Shown in pieces: positions 27,657 to 39,076 of a DNA stretch of 64,000 bases; within the stretch, counting starts at the first letter, position 1; each line of letters starts with the position of its first letter. Under the pieces are notes generated by a model, which was given only the letters and a program-made list of their open reading frames with translations, made no database searches and was not told the DNA's origin. Position numbers and translations under genes: made by a program. The stretch comes from Betaproteobacteria bacterium (lineage in GTDB: Bacteria; Pseudomonadota; Gammaproteobacteria; Burkholderiales; Thiobacillaceae): NCBI GenBank assembly GCA_016234655.1, contig JACRAU010000024.1, positions 55,467-119,466 on the forward strand. Reading direction: 5' to 3'.

Positions 27657-28664
27657 ATGAAAGTATTGATCACAGGCTGCGCCGGCTTTATCGGCATGCA
27701 TGTCGCCAAGATTCTGCTGGAACGCGGCGACGAGGTGGTCGGGGTGGACAACCTCAACGACTACTACGACCCCAATTTGAAGCTGGCGCGGCTGGAGCAG
27801 CTCAAGCCCTATCCGCGCTTCGCCTTCCATCGCCTGGACATCTCGGACCGGGTCGCGGTCGAGGACCTATTCGCGCAGGAACGGCCGAATCGGGTGGTCA
27901 ACCTGGCGGCCCAGCCCGGCGTGCGCTATTCGCTGAAGAACCCGCACGCCTACATTCAGACCAACCTGGTCGGCTTCGGCAACATCTTGGAAGGCTGCCG
28001 GCACAACGGGGTGGAGCATCTGGTGTTCGCCTCCAGCTCCAGCGTCTATGGCGCCAACACCCACATGCCGTTCTCGGTGCATGACAACGTCGATCACCCG
28101 GTCAGCCTGTATGCCGCGAGCAAGAAGGCCAACGAGTTGATGGCGCATAGCTACAGCCACCTGTATGGCTTGCCGACCACCGGCCTGCGCTACTTCACGG
28201 TCTACGGCCCTTGGGGCCGGCCCGACATGTCGCCCTGGCTGTTCACCTCGGCCATCCTCGAAGGCCGCGCGATCGACGTGTTCAACCACGGCAAGATGCG
28301 GCGCGACTTCACCTATGTCGACGACATCGCCGAGGGCACGGTGCGGGTGCTGGACAAGATCGCCGCGCCGAACTCGGCCTTCACGACCGACGCGCCCGAC
28401 CCCGGTTCCAGCTATGCGCCCTACCGCGTCTACAACATCGGTAATCACACGCCGGTCGAATTGATGGCGTTCATCGGCACCATAGAAAAATCCCTGGGCA
28501 TCGAGGCCAAGAAGAACTTCCTGCCGATGCAGAACGGCGACGTGGTGGCGACCTATGCCGATATCGAAGACCTGAAACGCGATGTCGGCTTCGAGCCGAA
28601 GACGCCGCTGGCGGACGGCATCGGCCGCTGGGTCGAATGGTTCCGGGCCTACCAAAAGATTTGA
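27657..28664 (+). CDS. UDP-glucuronate 4-epimerase-like NAD-dependent epimerase
   Basis: A 335-residue extended short-chain dehydrogenase. The NAD motif is GCAGFIG (7-13), the catalytic pair Tyr152xxxLys156, and TVYGPWGRPDMSPWLFT is the block typical of UDP-GlcA 4-epimerases (CapI/LpsL/WbnF), making UDP-galacturonic acid for surface polysaccharide. AGGGG precedes the ATG. Its stop overlaps the next start (TGATG), the first link of a five-gene overlapping operon. Confidence 0.88.
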   Translation: MKVLITGCAGFIGMHVAKILLERGDEVVGVDNLNDYYDPNLKLARLEQLKPYPRFAFHRLDISDRVAVEDLFAQERPNRVVNLAAQPGVRYSLKNPHAYIQTNLVGFGNILEGCRHNGVEHLVFASSSSVYGANTHMPFSVHDNVDHPVSLYAASKKANELMAHSYSHLYGLPTTGLRYFTVYGPWGRPDMSPWLFTSAILEGRAIDVFNHGKMRRDFTYVDDIAEGTVRVLDKIAAPNSAFTTDAPDPGSSYAPYRVYNIGNHTPVELMAFIGTIEKSLGIEAKKNFLPMQNGDVVATYADIEDLKRDVGFEPKTPLADGIGRWVEWFRAYQKI

Positions 28665-29443
28665 TGCGCGGCGTGCCTGGCGCGGCCGCTCCCGACGCTT
28701 CCGTCACGCTGTCCATCGTCAGCCACGGGCACGCGGCCCTGCTCGCGGGGCTGTTGGCGGACATCGCCGCCATTCCCGCCGTGGCCGAGGTGATCGTCAC
28801 GGTCAACGTGCCGGAACCGCTGGCCGCGGCGCCCGGCAACCTGACCGGCCGCGTGCGTTGGCGGCGCAACGTGTCGCCGCGCGGCTTCGGCGCCAACCAC
28901 AACGCCGCCTTCGCCGATTGCAAGACCCCGTATTTCTGCGTGCTGAACCCGGACATCCGTTTGCGCGAGGACCCGTTTCCGGCCTTGCTGGCCTGCCTGG
29001 CCGAGCGCGGGGCCGCGCTCGCGGCGCCGCGCTCCCTGGCGCCGGACGGCAGCGAGGAAGACAGCATCCGGCATTTTCCGACCCCGGCCGGGCTGGCGTT
29101 GAAGGCCTTGGGCAAATCGCGCGGCACCTATGCCGTGGCGGAGGCGCCCTTCTTCCCCGATTGGGTCGGCGGCATGTTCATGCTGTTTCGCGCCGCCGAC
29201 TTCAAGCGCATCGGCGGCTTCGACGAGCGCTTCTTCATGTATTACGAAGATGTCGACATCTGCGCGCGTCTCTGGCGGCAGGGCGGGCGCATCGTGGCCT
29301 GCCCCCAGGCCAGCGTGGTCCATGCGGCGCGGCGGGCGAGCCATCGCGACGGGCGCCATCTGCGTTGGCATCTGGCGAGCATGGCGCGTTATTTCTGGAA
29401 GCATCTCGGCCGTCTGCCGAAGGTGATCGAGGGCGGCGCATGA
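28664..29443 (+). CDS. Family 2 glycosyltransferase (rhamnosyltransferase-like)
   Basis: A 259-residue GT-A enzyme without membrane segments. LSIVSHGHAALL opens the nucleotide-binding fold, CVLNPDIRL carries the metal-binding acidic motif, and GGFDERFFMYYEDVDICARL is the acceptor-side block common to WbbL-like rhamnosyltransferases. Donor and acceptor sugars cannot be fixed. The ATG overlaps the epimerase stop and its own stop overlaps the next ATG (ATGA). Confidence 0.88.
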   Translation: MRGVPGAAAPDASVTLSIVSHGHAALLAGLLADIAAIPAVAEVIVTVNVPEPLAAAPGNLTGRVRWRRNVSPRGFGANHNAAFADCKTPYFCVLNPDIRLREDPFPALLACLAERGAALAAPRSLAPDGSEEDSIRHFPTPAGLALKALGKSRGTYAVAEAPFFPDWVGGMFMLFRAADFKRIGGFDERFFMYYEDVDICARLWRQGGRIVACPQASVVHAARRASHRDGRHLRWHLASMARYFWKHLGRLPKVIEGGA

Positions 29444-30402
29444 AGGTGCTGGTAACCGGTGCCAACGGCTTCGTCGGCCGCGCCTTGTGCCCGGCCTTGG
29501 CGGCCAATGGCGACGAGGTGGTGGCTGCGGTGCGCGAGGACGGCGCGCGCTATGCGCTGCCGGGCGCCGCGCGTATCGCAGCGGTCGGCGAGATCGGGCC
29601 GGGCACCGATTGGTCGCCGGCCTTGAAGGATTGTGCGGCGGTGGTGCACCTGGCGGCACGAGCGCATGTGATGCACGACGCGGCGGCCGATCCGCTCGCG
29701 CTATATCGCGCGATCAATACCGAGGGCACGCTGAACCTGGCGCGCCAGGCCGCCGCCGCCGGCGTGCGGCGTTTCGTCTTCGTCAGCAGCGTCAAGGTGC
29801 TGGGCGAGGAGCGCGACGCGCCCTACACCGAGGCGGATGCGCCCGCGCCGGGCGACGCCTATGCCCGATCCAAATTCGAGGCGGAACAAGGCCTGTGGCG
29901 CATCGCGCAAGAGACCGGGATCGAGGTCGTGGTGCTGCGTCCGCCCTTGATCTACGGCCCCGGCGTGAAGGCGAATTTTTCGCGGCTGATGCGCTGGGTC
30001 GCGCGTGGGCTGCCCTTGCCCTTCGGTCTTGCCGCCAACCGGCGCAGCCTGCTCTATGTCGGGAACTTCGCGGATGCGATCGGGCATTGCCTGCGCCAGC
30101 CGCGAGCGGCGGGCCGTACCTTTCTGGTCTGCGACGGCGAGGCGGTTTCCACCAAGGGCCTGGTCGAGGCGATTGCCCGGGCGATGGGGCGGCCCGCGCG
30201 CCTGCTGCCGGTGCCGGCGGGCCTGCTGCGCTTGCTGGCGCGAGGCCTGGGCAAGCAGGCGGAGGCGGGCCGCTTGCTGGGCTCGCTCGCCTTGGATTGC
30301 GCCAAGTTGCGGCAAGAGCTGGCTTGGCGGCCGCCCTTCACGTTCGAGCAGGGCATACGGGAAACGGTGGCCGCATTCGCGAACGAAGGGCGGCCGTCGT
30401 GA
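29440..30402 (+). CDS. NAD-dependent sugar-nucleotide epimerase/reductase (WbpV/WreQ-like)
   Basis: A 320-residue extended SDR with GANGFVG at the N-terminus and the YARSKFEAEQ catalytic Tyr-Lys motif. It resembles the WbpV/WreQ group, which reduces 4-keto-6-deoxy-HexNAc produced by WbpM-type dehydratases to UDP-QuiNAc; such a dehydratase is encoded two genes downstream. A GalE-like epimerase is the alternative. It is coupled by ATGA to the GT2 gene and by GTGA to the next gene. Confidence 0.8.
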   Translation: MKVLVTGANGFVGRALCPALAANGDEVVAAVREDGARYALPGAARIAAVGEIGPGTDWSPALKDCAAVVHLAARAHVMHDAAADPLALYRAINTEGTLNLARQAAAAGVRRFVFVSSVKVLGEERDAPYTEADAPAPGDAYARSKFEAEQGLWRIAQETGIEVVVLRPPLIYGPGVKANFSRLMRWVARGLPLPFGLAANRRSLLYVGNFADAIGHCLRQPRAAGRTFLVCDGEAVSTKGLVEAIARAMGRPARLLPVPAGLLRLLARGLGKQAEAGRLLGSLALDCAKLRQELAWRPPFTFEQGIRETVAAFANEGRPS

Positions 30403-31370
30403 CGATGCTCGTGCTGGCCGCCGCCTTCCTGCTGTCGGCCCTGGCCAATGGCTTCATGGCGCGGGGCCTGGGCTGGCTGCCGCACGACCGGCCGAATGCG
30501 CGTTCCTTGCACGCGCAGGCGGTGCCGAGGAGCGGCGGCGTCGGCATCGCGCTCGGCGTCGGCGTGGCCGCTTGGCTGGCATCCGGGTTCGGCCTGGCCG
30601 CCTTGCTGGCCTTGGCCTTGGCCTTGGCCCTGGTTTCGCTGCTGGACGATGCGCGCGGCCTGCCGGTGGCGCCGCGTCTTGGCGCGCAACTGCTCGCGGC
30701 GCTGGCCTTCTTGTGGTTTTACGCCCCCCCGGCATGGGGTGTGCCGGCCTGGCTGCTGGCGTTGCCGCTGCTGATCTGGATGACGAATCTATATAACTTC
30801 ATGGACGGTGCCGACGGCCTGGCCGGTGGCATGGCGCTGTTCGGCTTCGGTGCTTACGGTCTTGCCGCGTGGCTCGCGGGTGATGCGCAGTTCGCGGCGG
30901 CGGCCTGCGCGCTGGCCGCCGCCGCCATGGGTTTTCTGCTGTTCAACTTCCATCCGGCCCGGATATTCATGGGCGATGTCGGCTCGATCCCGCTGGGTTT
31001 CCTGGCGGCGGCCCTCGGGCTGCTCGGGCTGTGGCGCGGCCTGTGGTCCTGGGCATTCCCCGTGCTGGTGTTCTCGCCCTTCATCGTCGATGCCAGCGTC
31101 ACGCTGGCGCGCCGGCTGCTGCGCGGCGAGCGGGTGTGGCAGGCGCATCGCGAACACTATTATCAGCGCCTGATCCGCTCGGGCGCGAGCCACCGCGCGA
31201 CGGCCTGGTGGAGTTATGGCCTGATGGCGGTTTGCGCGGCGGCGGCGCTATATCTGCGGCATCGGCCCGAATCGATGCCGCCGATGCTGTTAGCATTCGG
31301 CATGTGCTATGGCTTGCTGATGGTTTGGCTGGACCGGCGTTGGAATACCCATGAATCGAATCAATCTTAA
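30399..31370 (+). CDS. Polyprenyl-phosphate sugar-1-phosphate transferase (WecA/WbpL-like)
   Basis: A 323-residue polytopic membrane protein of the MraY/WecA superfamily, initiating polysaccharide assembly by moving a HexNAc-1-phosphate to undecaprenyl phosphate. LLDDARGL and NLYNFMDGADGLAGG supply the conserved Asp residues, and FMGDVGSIPLGF and the HREHYYQRL loop the nucleotide site. The GTG at 30399 is chosen since it overlaps the preceding stop (GTGA); an ATG lies two codons later. It overlaps the next gene by 20 bases. The substrate is probably the HexNAc made by its operon neighbours. Confidence 0.9.
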   Translation: MTMLVLAAAFLLSALANGFMARGLGWLPHDRPNARSLHAQAVPRSGGVGIALGVGVAAWLASGFGLAALLALALALALVSLLDDARGLPVAPRLGAQLLAALAFLWFYAPPAWGVPAWLLALPLLIWMTNLYNFMDGADGLAGGMALFGFGAYGLAAWLAGDAQFAAAACALAAAAMGFLLFNFHPARIFMGDVGSIPLGFLAAALGLLGLWRGLWSWAFPVLVFSPFIVDASVTLARRLLRGERVWQAHREHYYQRLIRSGASHRATAWWSYGLMAVCAAAALYLRHRPESMPPMLLAFGMCYGLLMVWLDRRWNTHESNQS

Positions 31371-33189
31371 CTCCCGTATCTTGCTGGTGATATTGCACGA
31401 CGTGGTCGCCACGCTCGTCGCTTGGCTGGGCGCGTATTGGCTGCGTTTCAATCTGGCCTTGCCGCCGGGCTATCTTGCCGACGCCCTGAGCACCTTGGCC
31501 TGGGTCATGCCCTTGCAGGCGGCGGTGTTCTGGTACTTCGGCCTGTACCGCGGCATTTGGCGCTTCGCCAGCCTGCCGGACTTGCGTCGCATCCTGTTGG
31601 CGGTGCTGGTGGCGGCGGTGCTGACCCCGACCGTGTTGATCCTGTTCCGTGTCGAGACGGTGGTGCCGCGCTCGGTCTTGTTGCTCGATCCCATCCTGCT
31701 GGTCGCGATCATGAGCGGCAGCCGCGTGGCCTATCGCGCCTGGCGCGAACATGGTTTGTCGCTTTTGCTGGCGGGCGACGCGCGGCCGGTACTGGTCGCG
31801 GGTGCCGGTGCCGCCGCCGATCTCTTGCTGCGCGAGCTAGTGCATCACCCCGGCCGTTGGCGCGTGGCGGGCCTGTTCGACGACGACCCGGCCATGCACG
31901 GCCGCCACGTGCAAGGCGTCAGCGTGCTTGGCCGGCTGGGCGACATCCCGGCGCAGGCCCAGCGCCTGCAAGTGAAGGAGGTGGTCTTGGCGTTGCCGTC
32001 CGCCTCGCTGGCGCAGCGCCGGCAATTGACCGAAGTCTGTTCCGCGCTGGGCTTGAACGTGTTGACCATGCCCTCGACGGAAGACTTGATGGCGGGCCGG
32101 GTGGCCGTGTCGCAACTGCGCCGCATCGAGCTGGACGACCTGCTCGGCCGCGAATCGGTCAAGCTCGACGATCGCGGCTTGGTCGACCTGATCGGCGGTC
32201 GCACCGTGCTGGTCACCGGCGCCGGCGGTTCGATCGGCGCCGAGCTGTGCCGGCAGATCGCGCGCTTCGGCCCGGCCCGCCTGGTGTTCTTCGAGGCCAG
32301 CGAGCTGGCACTCTACGAAATGGAGCAGGAGTTCAAGCGTCGGCATCCGGAACAGCCCATCACCTGCATCGTCGGCGACGTGAAGGACGCGGCGCGGGTC
32401 GACGAGGTCATGGTCAAGCTGCGGCCGGCCCTGGTCTTCCACGCCGCGGCCTACAAGCACGTGCCCTTGATGGAGCAGGACAACGCCATGCAGGCCTTGC
32501 GCAATAACGTGCTGGGCACATCGGTGCTGGCGAATGCCGCCGTTGCCCATGGCGTCGAGCATTTCGTCTTGATCTCCACCGACAAGGCGGTGAATCCGAC
32601 CAATGTGATGGGCGCGTCCAAGCGTCTGGCCGAAAAGGTCTGCCAGGCCATGCAGGGCCGGAACGGCACGCGTTTCGTCAGCGTGCGTTTCGGCAACGTG
32701 CTCGGCTCGTCCGGCAGCGTGATCCCGAAGTTCCAGCAGCAGATCGCCGAGGGCGGGCCGGTGACGGTGACCCATCCCGAGATCACGCGCTACTTCATGT
32801 CCATCCCCGAGGCGGCGCAACTGGTCTTGCAGGCTGGCTTGATGGGCCGGGGCGGCGAGGTCTTCGTGCTCGACATGGGCGAACCGGTCAAGATCGCCGA
32901 TCTGGCGCGGCTGATGATCCACCTGTCCGGCCATCAGGACGGCGACATCGCCATTACCTATACCGGCCTGCGGCCGGGCGAGAAGCTGTACGAGGAATTG
33001 CTGGCCGACGAGGAGTCCACCTTGCCGACGCCGCACCCGAAGTTGCGCATCGCCAAGGCCAGGGATTTGGAGGGCGCGGAGGTGAGCCCCGTTCTGGACT
33101 GGATAGCCAATACCGCATCGGCCGGCGACGAAGAGGTGCGGACGCAACTCGCGCGCTGGCTGCCGGAGTACAAGCCGGCCATTCATTGA
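31351..33189 (+). CDS. WbpM/CapD-like UDP-HexNAc 4,6-dehydratase
   Basis: A 612-residue membrane enzyme. Residues 1-125 hold about four transmembrane helices, followed by a CoA-binding-like Rossmann region (VLVAGAGAAADL) and the catalytic SDR domain with GAGGSIG (290-296). The catalytic segment STDKAVNPTNVMGASKR has Met420xxxLys424 instead of Tyr-xxx-Lys, the hallmark of the WbpM/PglF class. The product is UDP-4-keto-6-deoxy-GlcNAc, precursor of QuiNAc, FucNAc or bacillosamine. Last gene of the operon. Confidence 0.93.
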   Translation: MNRINLNSRILLVILHDVVATLVAWLGAYWLRFNLALPPGYLADALSTLAWVMPLQAAVFWYFGLYRGIWRFASLPDLRRILLAVLVAAVLTPTVLILFRVETVVPRSVLLLDPILLVAIMSGSRVAYRAWREHGLSLLLAGDARPVLVAGAGAAADLLLRELVHHPGRWRVAGLFDDDPAMHGRHVQGVSVLGRLGDIPAQAQRLQVKEVVLALPSASLAQRRQLTEVCSALGLNVLTMPSTEDLMAGRVAVSQLRRIELDDLLGRESVKLDDRGLVDLIGGRTVLVTGAGGSIGAELCRQIARFGPARLVFFEASELALYEMEQEFKRRHPEQPITCIVGDVKDAARVDEVMVKLRPALVFHAAAYKHVPLMEQDNAMQALRNNVLGTSVLANAAVAHGVEHFVLISTDKAVNPTNVMGASKRLAEKVCQAMQGRNGTRFVSVRFGNVLGSSGSVIPKFQQQIAEGGPVTVTHPEITRYFMSIPEAAQLVLQAGLMGRGGEVFVLDMGEPVKIADLARLMIHLSGHQDGDIAITYTGLRPGEKLYEELLADEESTLPTPHPKLRIAKARDLEGAEVSPVLDWIANTASAGDEEVRTQLARWLPEYKPAIH

Positions 33190-33209
33190 ACCTGGATTGA
33201 AACGCGCGG

Positions 33210-34139
33210 TCAGTCGTCGCGGTGCAGGTCGCGTTCGACCGCGCGGGCGGCGGCCAGGCCTTGGGCGATGGCGGTGGCCACGCTCGGTTGCGGCGAATCG
33301 GTGATGTCGCCGGCGGCATAGACGCCCGGCACCGAACTGCGCTGCCACAGGTTGGCGACGATATGGCCGCTCTTCAAACGGCGCGGGCGAATGCCGCGCT
33401 CGAAGCACTCGATCACCTCGGTATTCGGCGCGTAGCCGTACATCACCAGCAGCCAATCGAACTGCATGGCCTCGCCCGTCACGGTGGCGGCGATCCGCCC
33501 ATCTTCCAAGCGCATCCGTGCCGGCCGGCAATCGGTGCGCAATACGATGCCGGCCTGGGCCGCGCAGGCCTCGCGGAATTGCCGGCGCGCCGAGAACTGG
33601 CCGCGCGTGCAGACCTGCACCGCGTTGCCGCGCTCGGCCAGGAACAGCGCATGGTCCAGCGCGTTGTCGCCGCCGCCCAGGATCAGCACCCGGCTGGCGC
33701 GGATGTCGTCGCGGATCGCCGTCGACAGCGGGCCGACGATCACGCGCGGGCTAGCCGCGGCCAGGGCGCGCAACTCCTCGGTGATGCGCGGCCGCATGCC
33801 GGTGGCCAGCACCACCGCATCGACCCGTAGCGTCTGCAAGCCATCGGGGCCGGCCAGATCGAGCTCGAACCGGTCATCGATACGGCGCACATGCCTTACT
33901 TCATGGCTGAGCAGCAAGCGGATCGGTAGCTCCTCGAAATGGCGGCGCAGGCGCTCGGTCATCTGCATGCCGGTCTCCTCCGGCGCGCCGAGTAGCCACA
34001 GATTGGGGTGGAAGTTGGTGCGTTGCGCGCCGCCGACATGGTCGCCGCGCTCGATCACGATGGGCGTGAGGCCAAAGGCCAGCAAGGCATTGGCGCATGA
34101 CATGCCGGCCGGGCCGGCGCCGATGATGGCGATTTCCAT
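33210..34139 (-). CDS. Thioredoxin-reductase-fold FAD/NAD(P) oxidoreductase lacking the redox CxxC
   Basis: A 309-residue two-dinucleotide-binding flavoprotein. FAD motifs are IIGAGPAGMSCANAL at the N-terminus and GVYAAGDITDSP near the C-terminus; the NAD(P) motif is VLILGGGDNALDHA. The disulfide CxxC that thioredoxin reductases carry before the NADPH motif is absent (IVGPLSTAI lies there), so it is closer to ferredoxin/flavodoxin-NADP reductases or uncharacterised members. Monocistronic, convergent with the polysaccharide operon and divergent from the MidA-like gene. Confidence 0.85.
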   Translation of the reverse strand: MEIAIIGAGPAGMSCANALLAFGLTPIVIERGDHVGGAQRTNFHPNLWLLGAPEETGMQMTERLRRHFEELPIRLLLSHEVRHVRRIDDRFELDLAGPDGLQTLRVDAVVLATGMRPRITEELRALAAASPRVIVGPLSTAIRDDIRASRVLILGGGDNALDHALFLAERGNAVQVCTRGQFSARRQFREACAAQAGIVLRTDCRPARMRLEDGRIAATVTGEAMQFDWLLVMYGYAPNTEVIECFERGIRPRRLKSGHIVANLWQRSSVPGVYAAGDITDSPQPSVATAIAQGLAAARAVERDLHRDD

Positions 34140-34190
34140 GGTCCGATTTTAACGTGTCCGGCGAGCGCGAGTAGCCGCTATGATGCGCGC

Positions 34191-35339
34191 ATGTCCGCAT
34201 CGCCCCTGCCCGATCCAGAAGCGCTTGCCCACAGCCAGGCCTTGAGCCGCCACATCGCCGCCGCCATCGGCGAGGCCGGCGGCTGGATCGATTTCGCCCG
34301 CTATATGGAACTGGCGCTGTACGCGCCGGGCCTGGGCTATTACAGCGCCGGGGCGGCAAAGTTCGGCAGCGCCGGCGATTTCGTCACCGCGCCGGAACTG
34401 AGCCCCTTGTTCGCGCAGGCCTTGGCCCGGCAGGCGGCGCGGGTGCTGGCCGAATGCGGCGGCGACATCCTGGAGCTGGGCGCCGGCAGCGGCCGCCTGG
34501 CCTTGGAACTGTTGCGCGCATTGCAGCGCGGCCACGCCTTGCCCGAGCGTTACCTGATCCTGGAATTGAGCGCCGACCTGCGCGGGCGGCAACGCGCCTT
34601 GATCGAGCGCGAAGCCCCGGAACTGTTGCCGCGCATGCAATGGCTGGAAGCGCTGCCCGAAAGCTTTACCGGCTTGGCGCTCGGCAACGAGGTGCTCGAT
34701 GCCCTGCCGGTGCACCTGGTGCGTCACTGCGACGGCGGCTGGCTAGAGCGCGGCGTCGCGCGCTCGGGCGACGGCTTCGTCTGGCAGGAACGGCCCTTGA
34801 ACCCAGGCCCGCTGTTCGACGCCGCGCACGCCTTGCCCATCGACGGCGACTACCTGACCGAGATCAACCTGGCCGCGCCGGCCCTGATCCGCAGTCTGGC
34901 CGAGCGGCTCGAACGCGGCGCGCTGCTATTCGTCGACTACGGTTTTCCGCGCGCCGAGTATTACCACCCGCAACGCGGCGAGGGCACCCTGATGTGCCAT
35001 TACCGCCACCGCGCCCATGCCGATCCCTTCGCGTTGCCCGGCCTCACCGATATCACCGCCCACGTCGATTTCACCGCCGTGGCCGAGGCCGGCGTCGATG
35101 CCGGCTTGAGCCTGCTGGGCTATACGGCTCAGGCCAATTTTCTGATCGCTTGCGGCATCACCGATCTGCTGCAAGGCCTGTCGCCGAAAGACCCTGCCTA
35201 TATCCGGCAGGCGGCCGCGTTGCAGAAGTTGATGTCGCCGGCCGAGATGGGCGAGTTGTTCAAGGTCATCGCCTTGGGCCGTGGGCTAGCGGCGCCTCTG
35301 CTCGGTTTCGTGCGCGGCGATCGTAGCCACGCGCTGTAG
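34191..35339 (+). CDS. MidA/NDUFAF7-family SAM-dependent methyltransferase
   Basis: A 382-residue protein with the family opening IGEAGGWIDFARYMELALYA (PF02636), the SAM site DILELGAGSGRLALELL and GNEVLDALPVH. In mitochondria the homologue methylates an arginine of a complex I subunit; bacterial targets are not established. The TAG stop (35337-35339) lies inside a copy of the family A repeat, so the C-terminus is set by that repeat. Confidence 0.92.
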   Translation: MSASPLPDPEALAHSQALSRHIAAAIGEAGGWIDFARYMELALYAPGLGYYSAGAAKFGSAGDFVTAPELSPLFAQALARQAARVLAECGGDILELGAGSGRLALELLRALQRGHALPERYLILELSADLRGRQRALIEREAPELLPRMQWLEALPESFTGLALGNEVLDALPVHLVRHCDGGWLERGVARSGDGFVWQERPLNPGPLFDAAHALPIDGDYLTEINLAAPALIRSLAERLERGALLFVDYGFPRAEYYHPQRGEGTLMCHYRHRAHADPFALPGLTDITAHVDFTAVAEAGVDAGLSLLGYTAQANFLIACGITDLLQGLSPKDPAYIRQAAALQKLMSPAEMGELFKVIALGRGLAAPLLGFVRGDRSHAL

Positions 35340-35425
35340 GAGGCCCCTCCCACAGGAGCGTTGTAGGAGGGCCGTCCTCGGCCCGAACATCAGCTTAAAG
35401 GGCATAAATCCCAGGCCCGAACAAC
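35330..35425. repeat. Dispersed GC-rich repeat, family A (two units)
   Basis: Units CTGTAGGAGGCCCCTCCCAC and TTGTAGGAGGGCCGTCCTC, then GGGCATAAATCCCAGG. The first supplies the stop codon of the MidA-like gene. Confidence 0.7.
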
Positions 35426-35427
35426 GG

Positions 35428-35874
35428 CTACGGGCCGCGCCGCTTGCGCGGTTCGTAGTGCACCACGCCGCGCATGATCTCGGAATAGGGCAAGGCCTCG
35501 ATGCTGCCGAAGCGGGCGATGCCGGCTTGGATCAGGCGATGGATGTCGGTGGCCTCGCCCTCGTCGTTCAATACCGCTTTCAGGCCCAACACGCCGCCGC
35601 ATTGGGCGCGGATCTCCTTGCCGAAGGGCCAGGGGGCAGCGGGGTCGATATGCAGCGCGAAGCGGGCGTTGACGTGCAACGCTTCGTGGAAGGTCTGGCA
35701 TTGGCCGTTGGCGGCCCGGTCGGTGCAGCTGATCGCCTCGCGCTCGGCTAGTAGCAAACGCTTGGCCAGCGCGCAGTGGCTGCATTTGGACAGCAGCGCG
35801 CGCTCGAACGGGCACTTGATCGCGATGGTCGATTCGCGTGCGTCGCGGTAGGCGTCTTCGTTATATCCCGACAT
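35428..35874 (-). CDS. Cysteine-rich conserved hypothetical protein
   Basis: A 148-residue soluble protein. Cysteines cluster in CPFERALLSKCSHCALAKR (Cys21, Cys31, Cys34) with further Cys in AISCTDRAANGQCQTF, a pattern that could hold zinc or an iron-sulfur centre. I have the impression that CPFE-type proteins recur in beta/gammaproteobacteria, but no function is known to me. It is separated from the next minus-strand gene by a palindromic repeat. Confidence 0.75.
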   Translation of the reverse strand: MSGYNEDAYRDARESTIAIKCPFERALLSKCSHCALAKRLLLAEREAISCTDRAANGQCQTFHEALHVNARFALHIDPAAPWPFGKEIRAQCGGVLGLKAVLNDEGEATDIHRLIQAGIARFGSIEALPYSEIMRGVVHYEPRKRRGP

Positions 35875-35885
35875 GGTTTTCTCAT

Positions 35886-35936
35886 CGTAGGGTGCGTTCC
35901 ACGCACCGCCCAGTGGTGCGTGGAACGCACCCTACT
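35886..35936. repeat. Palindromic repeat, family C
   Basis: CGTAGGGTGCGTTCCACGCACC ... GGTGCGTGGAACGCACCCTAC forms an almost perfect 21-bp inverted repeat with an 8-base spacer. A decayed copy is at 50502-50568. Confidence 0.8.
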
Positions 35937-35944
35937 TGATTAGG

Positions 35945-36172
35945 TCAGTAGTCGTCGCCCGACAGGCTGGGGTCGAGCTCGCGCGGTTGCGACAGGATAT
36001 CCTCGGCGGCGAGTTCGTTTTCGGCGAAGATCATCTTGATGCTGGTGCCGGTATTCGGGTCGAGTTGCTTGCGCAATCCATTGGCCTTGGCCTTGGCTTC
36101 TTTGAAGCTGTCGGCCTGGTCCCGTTTTTCCAGGATGTTGAGCGGGCCGATCTTGTAGATGAAGTAGGGCAT
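35945..36172 (-). CDS. Small conserved hypothetical protein
   Basis: A 75-residue soluble protein beginning MPYFIYKIGPLNILEKRDQ and ending in an acidic tail (LSGDDY). It contains SFKEAKAKANGLRKQLD and IKMIFAENELAAEDILSQPRE. Similar short proteins are, to my recollection, widespread in proteobacteria, unnamed and without known function. It lies just downstream of secA on the same strand. Confidence 0.7.
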   Translation of the reverse strand: MPYFIYKIGPLNILEKRDQADSFKEAKAKANGLRKQLDPNTGTSIKMIFAENELAAEDILSQPRELDPSLSGDDY

Positions 36173-36211
36173 AACGTGCTCCGGTTAAAAGAAGTTGGCA
36201 GTTATCAGTTT

Positions 36212-36245
36212 GCAGTCGGCAGTAAAACCAGAGGCTGCCGACTGC
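36212..36245 (-). terminator. Strong hairpin downstream of secA
   Basis: GCAGTCGGCAG (36212-36222) and CTGCCGACTGC (36235-36245) pair perfectly over 11 bp about 15 bases after the secA stop. No good T-run follows on the minus strand, so it may protect the 3' end or be a repeat rather than terminate. Confidence 0.4.
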
Positions 36246-36258
36246 CAGCTGCTTACTG

Positions 36259-39000
<2,742 letters not shown>

Positions 39001-39076
39001 TGAATTGGAAGCGCTTTGGACATGGAAAAAACCGGCCAATGTTACCATAGCGGCCATTTCTCTTTGCTTACGGTCC

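Noticed and set aside
35886..35936. Family C palindrome as an intrinsic terminator
   Set aside because: No T-run on either strand, and a related copy occurs at 50502 in a gene-free region, so it is a dispersed repeat.
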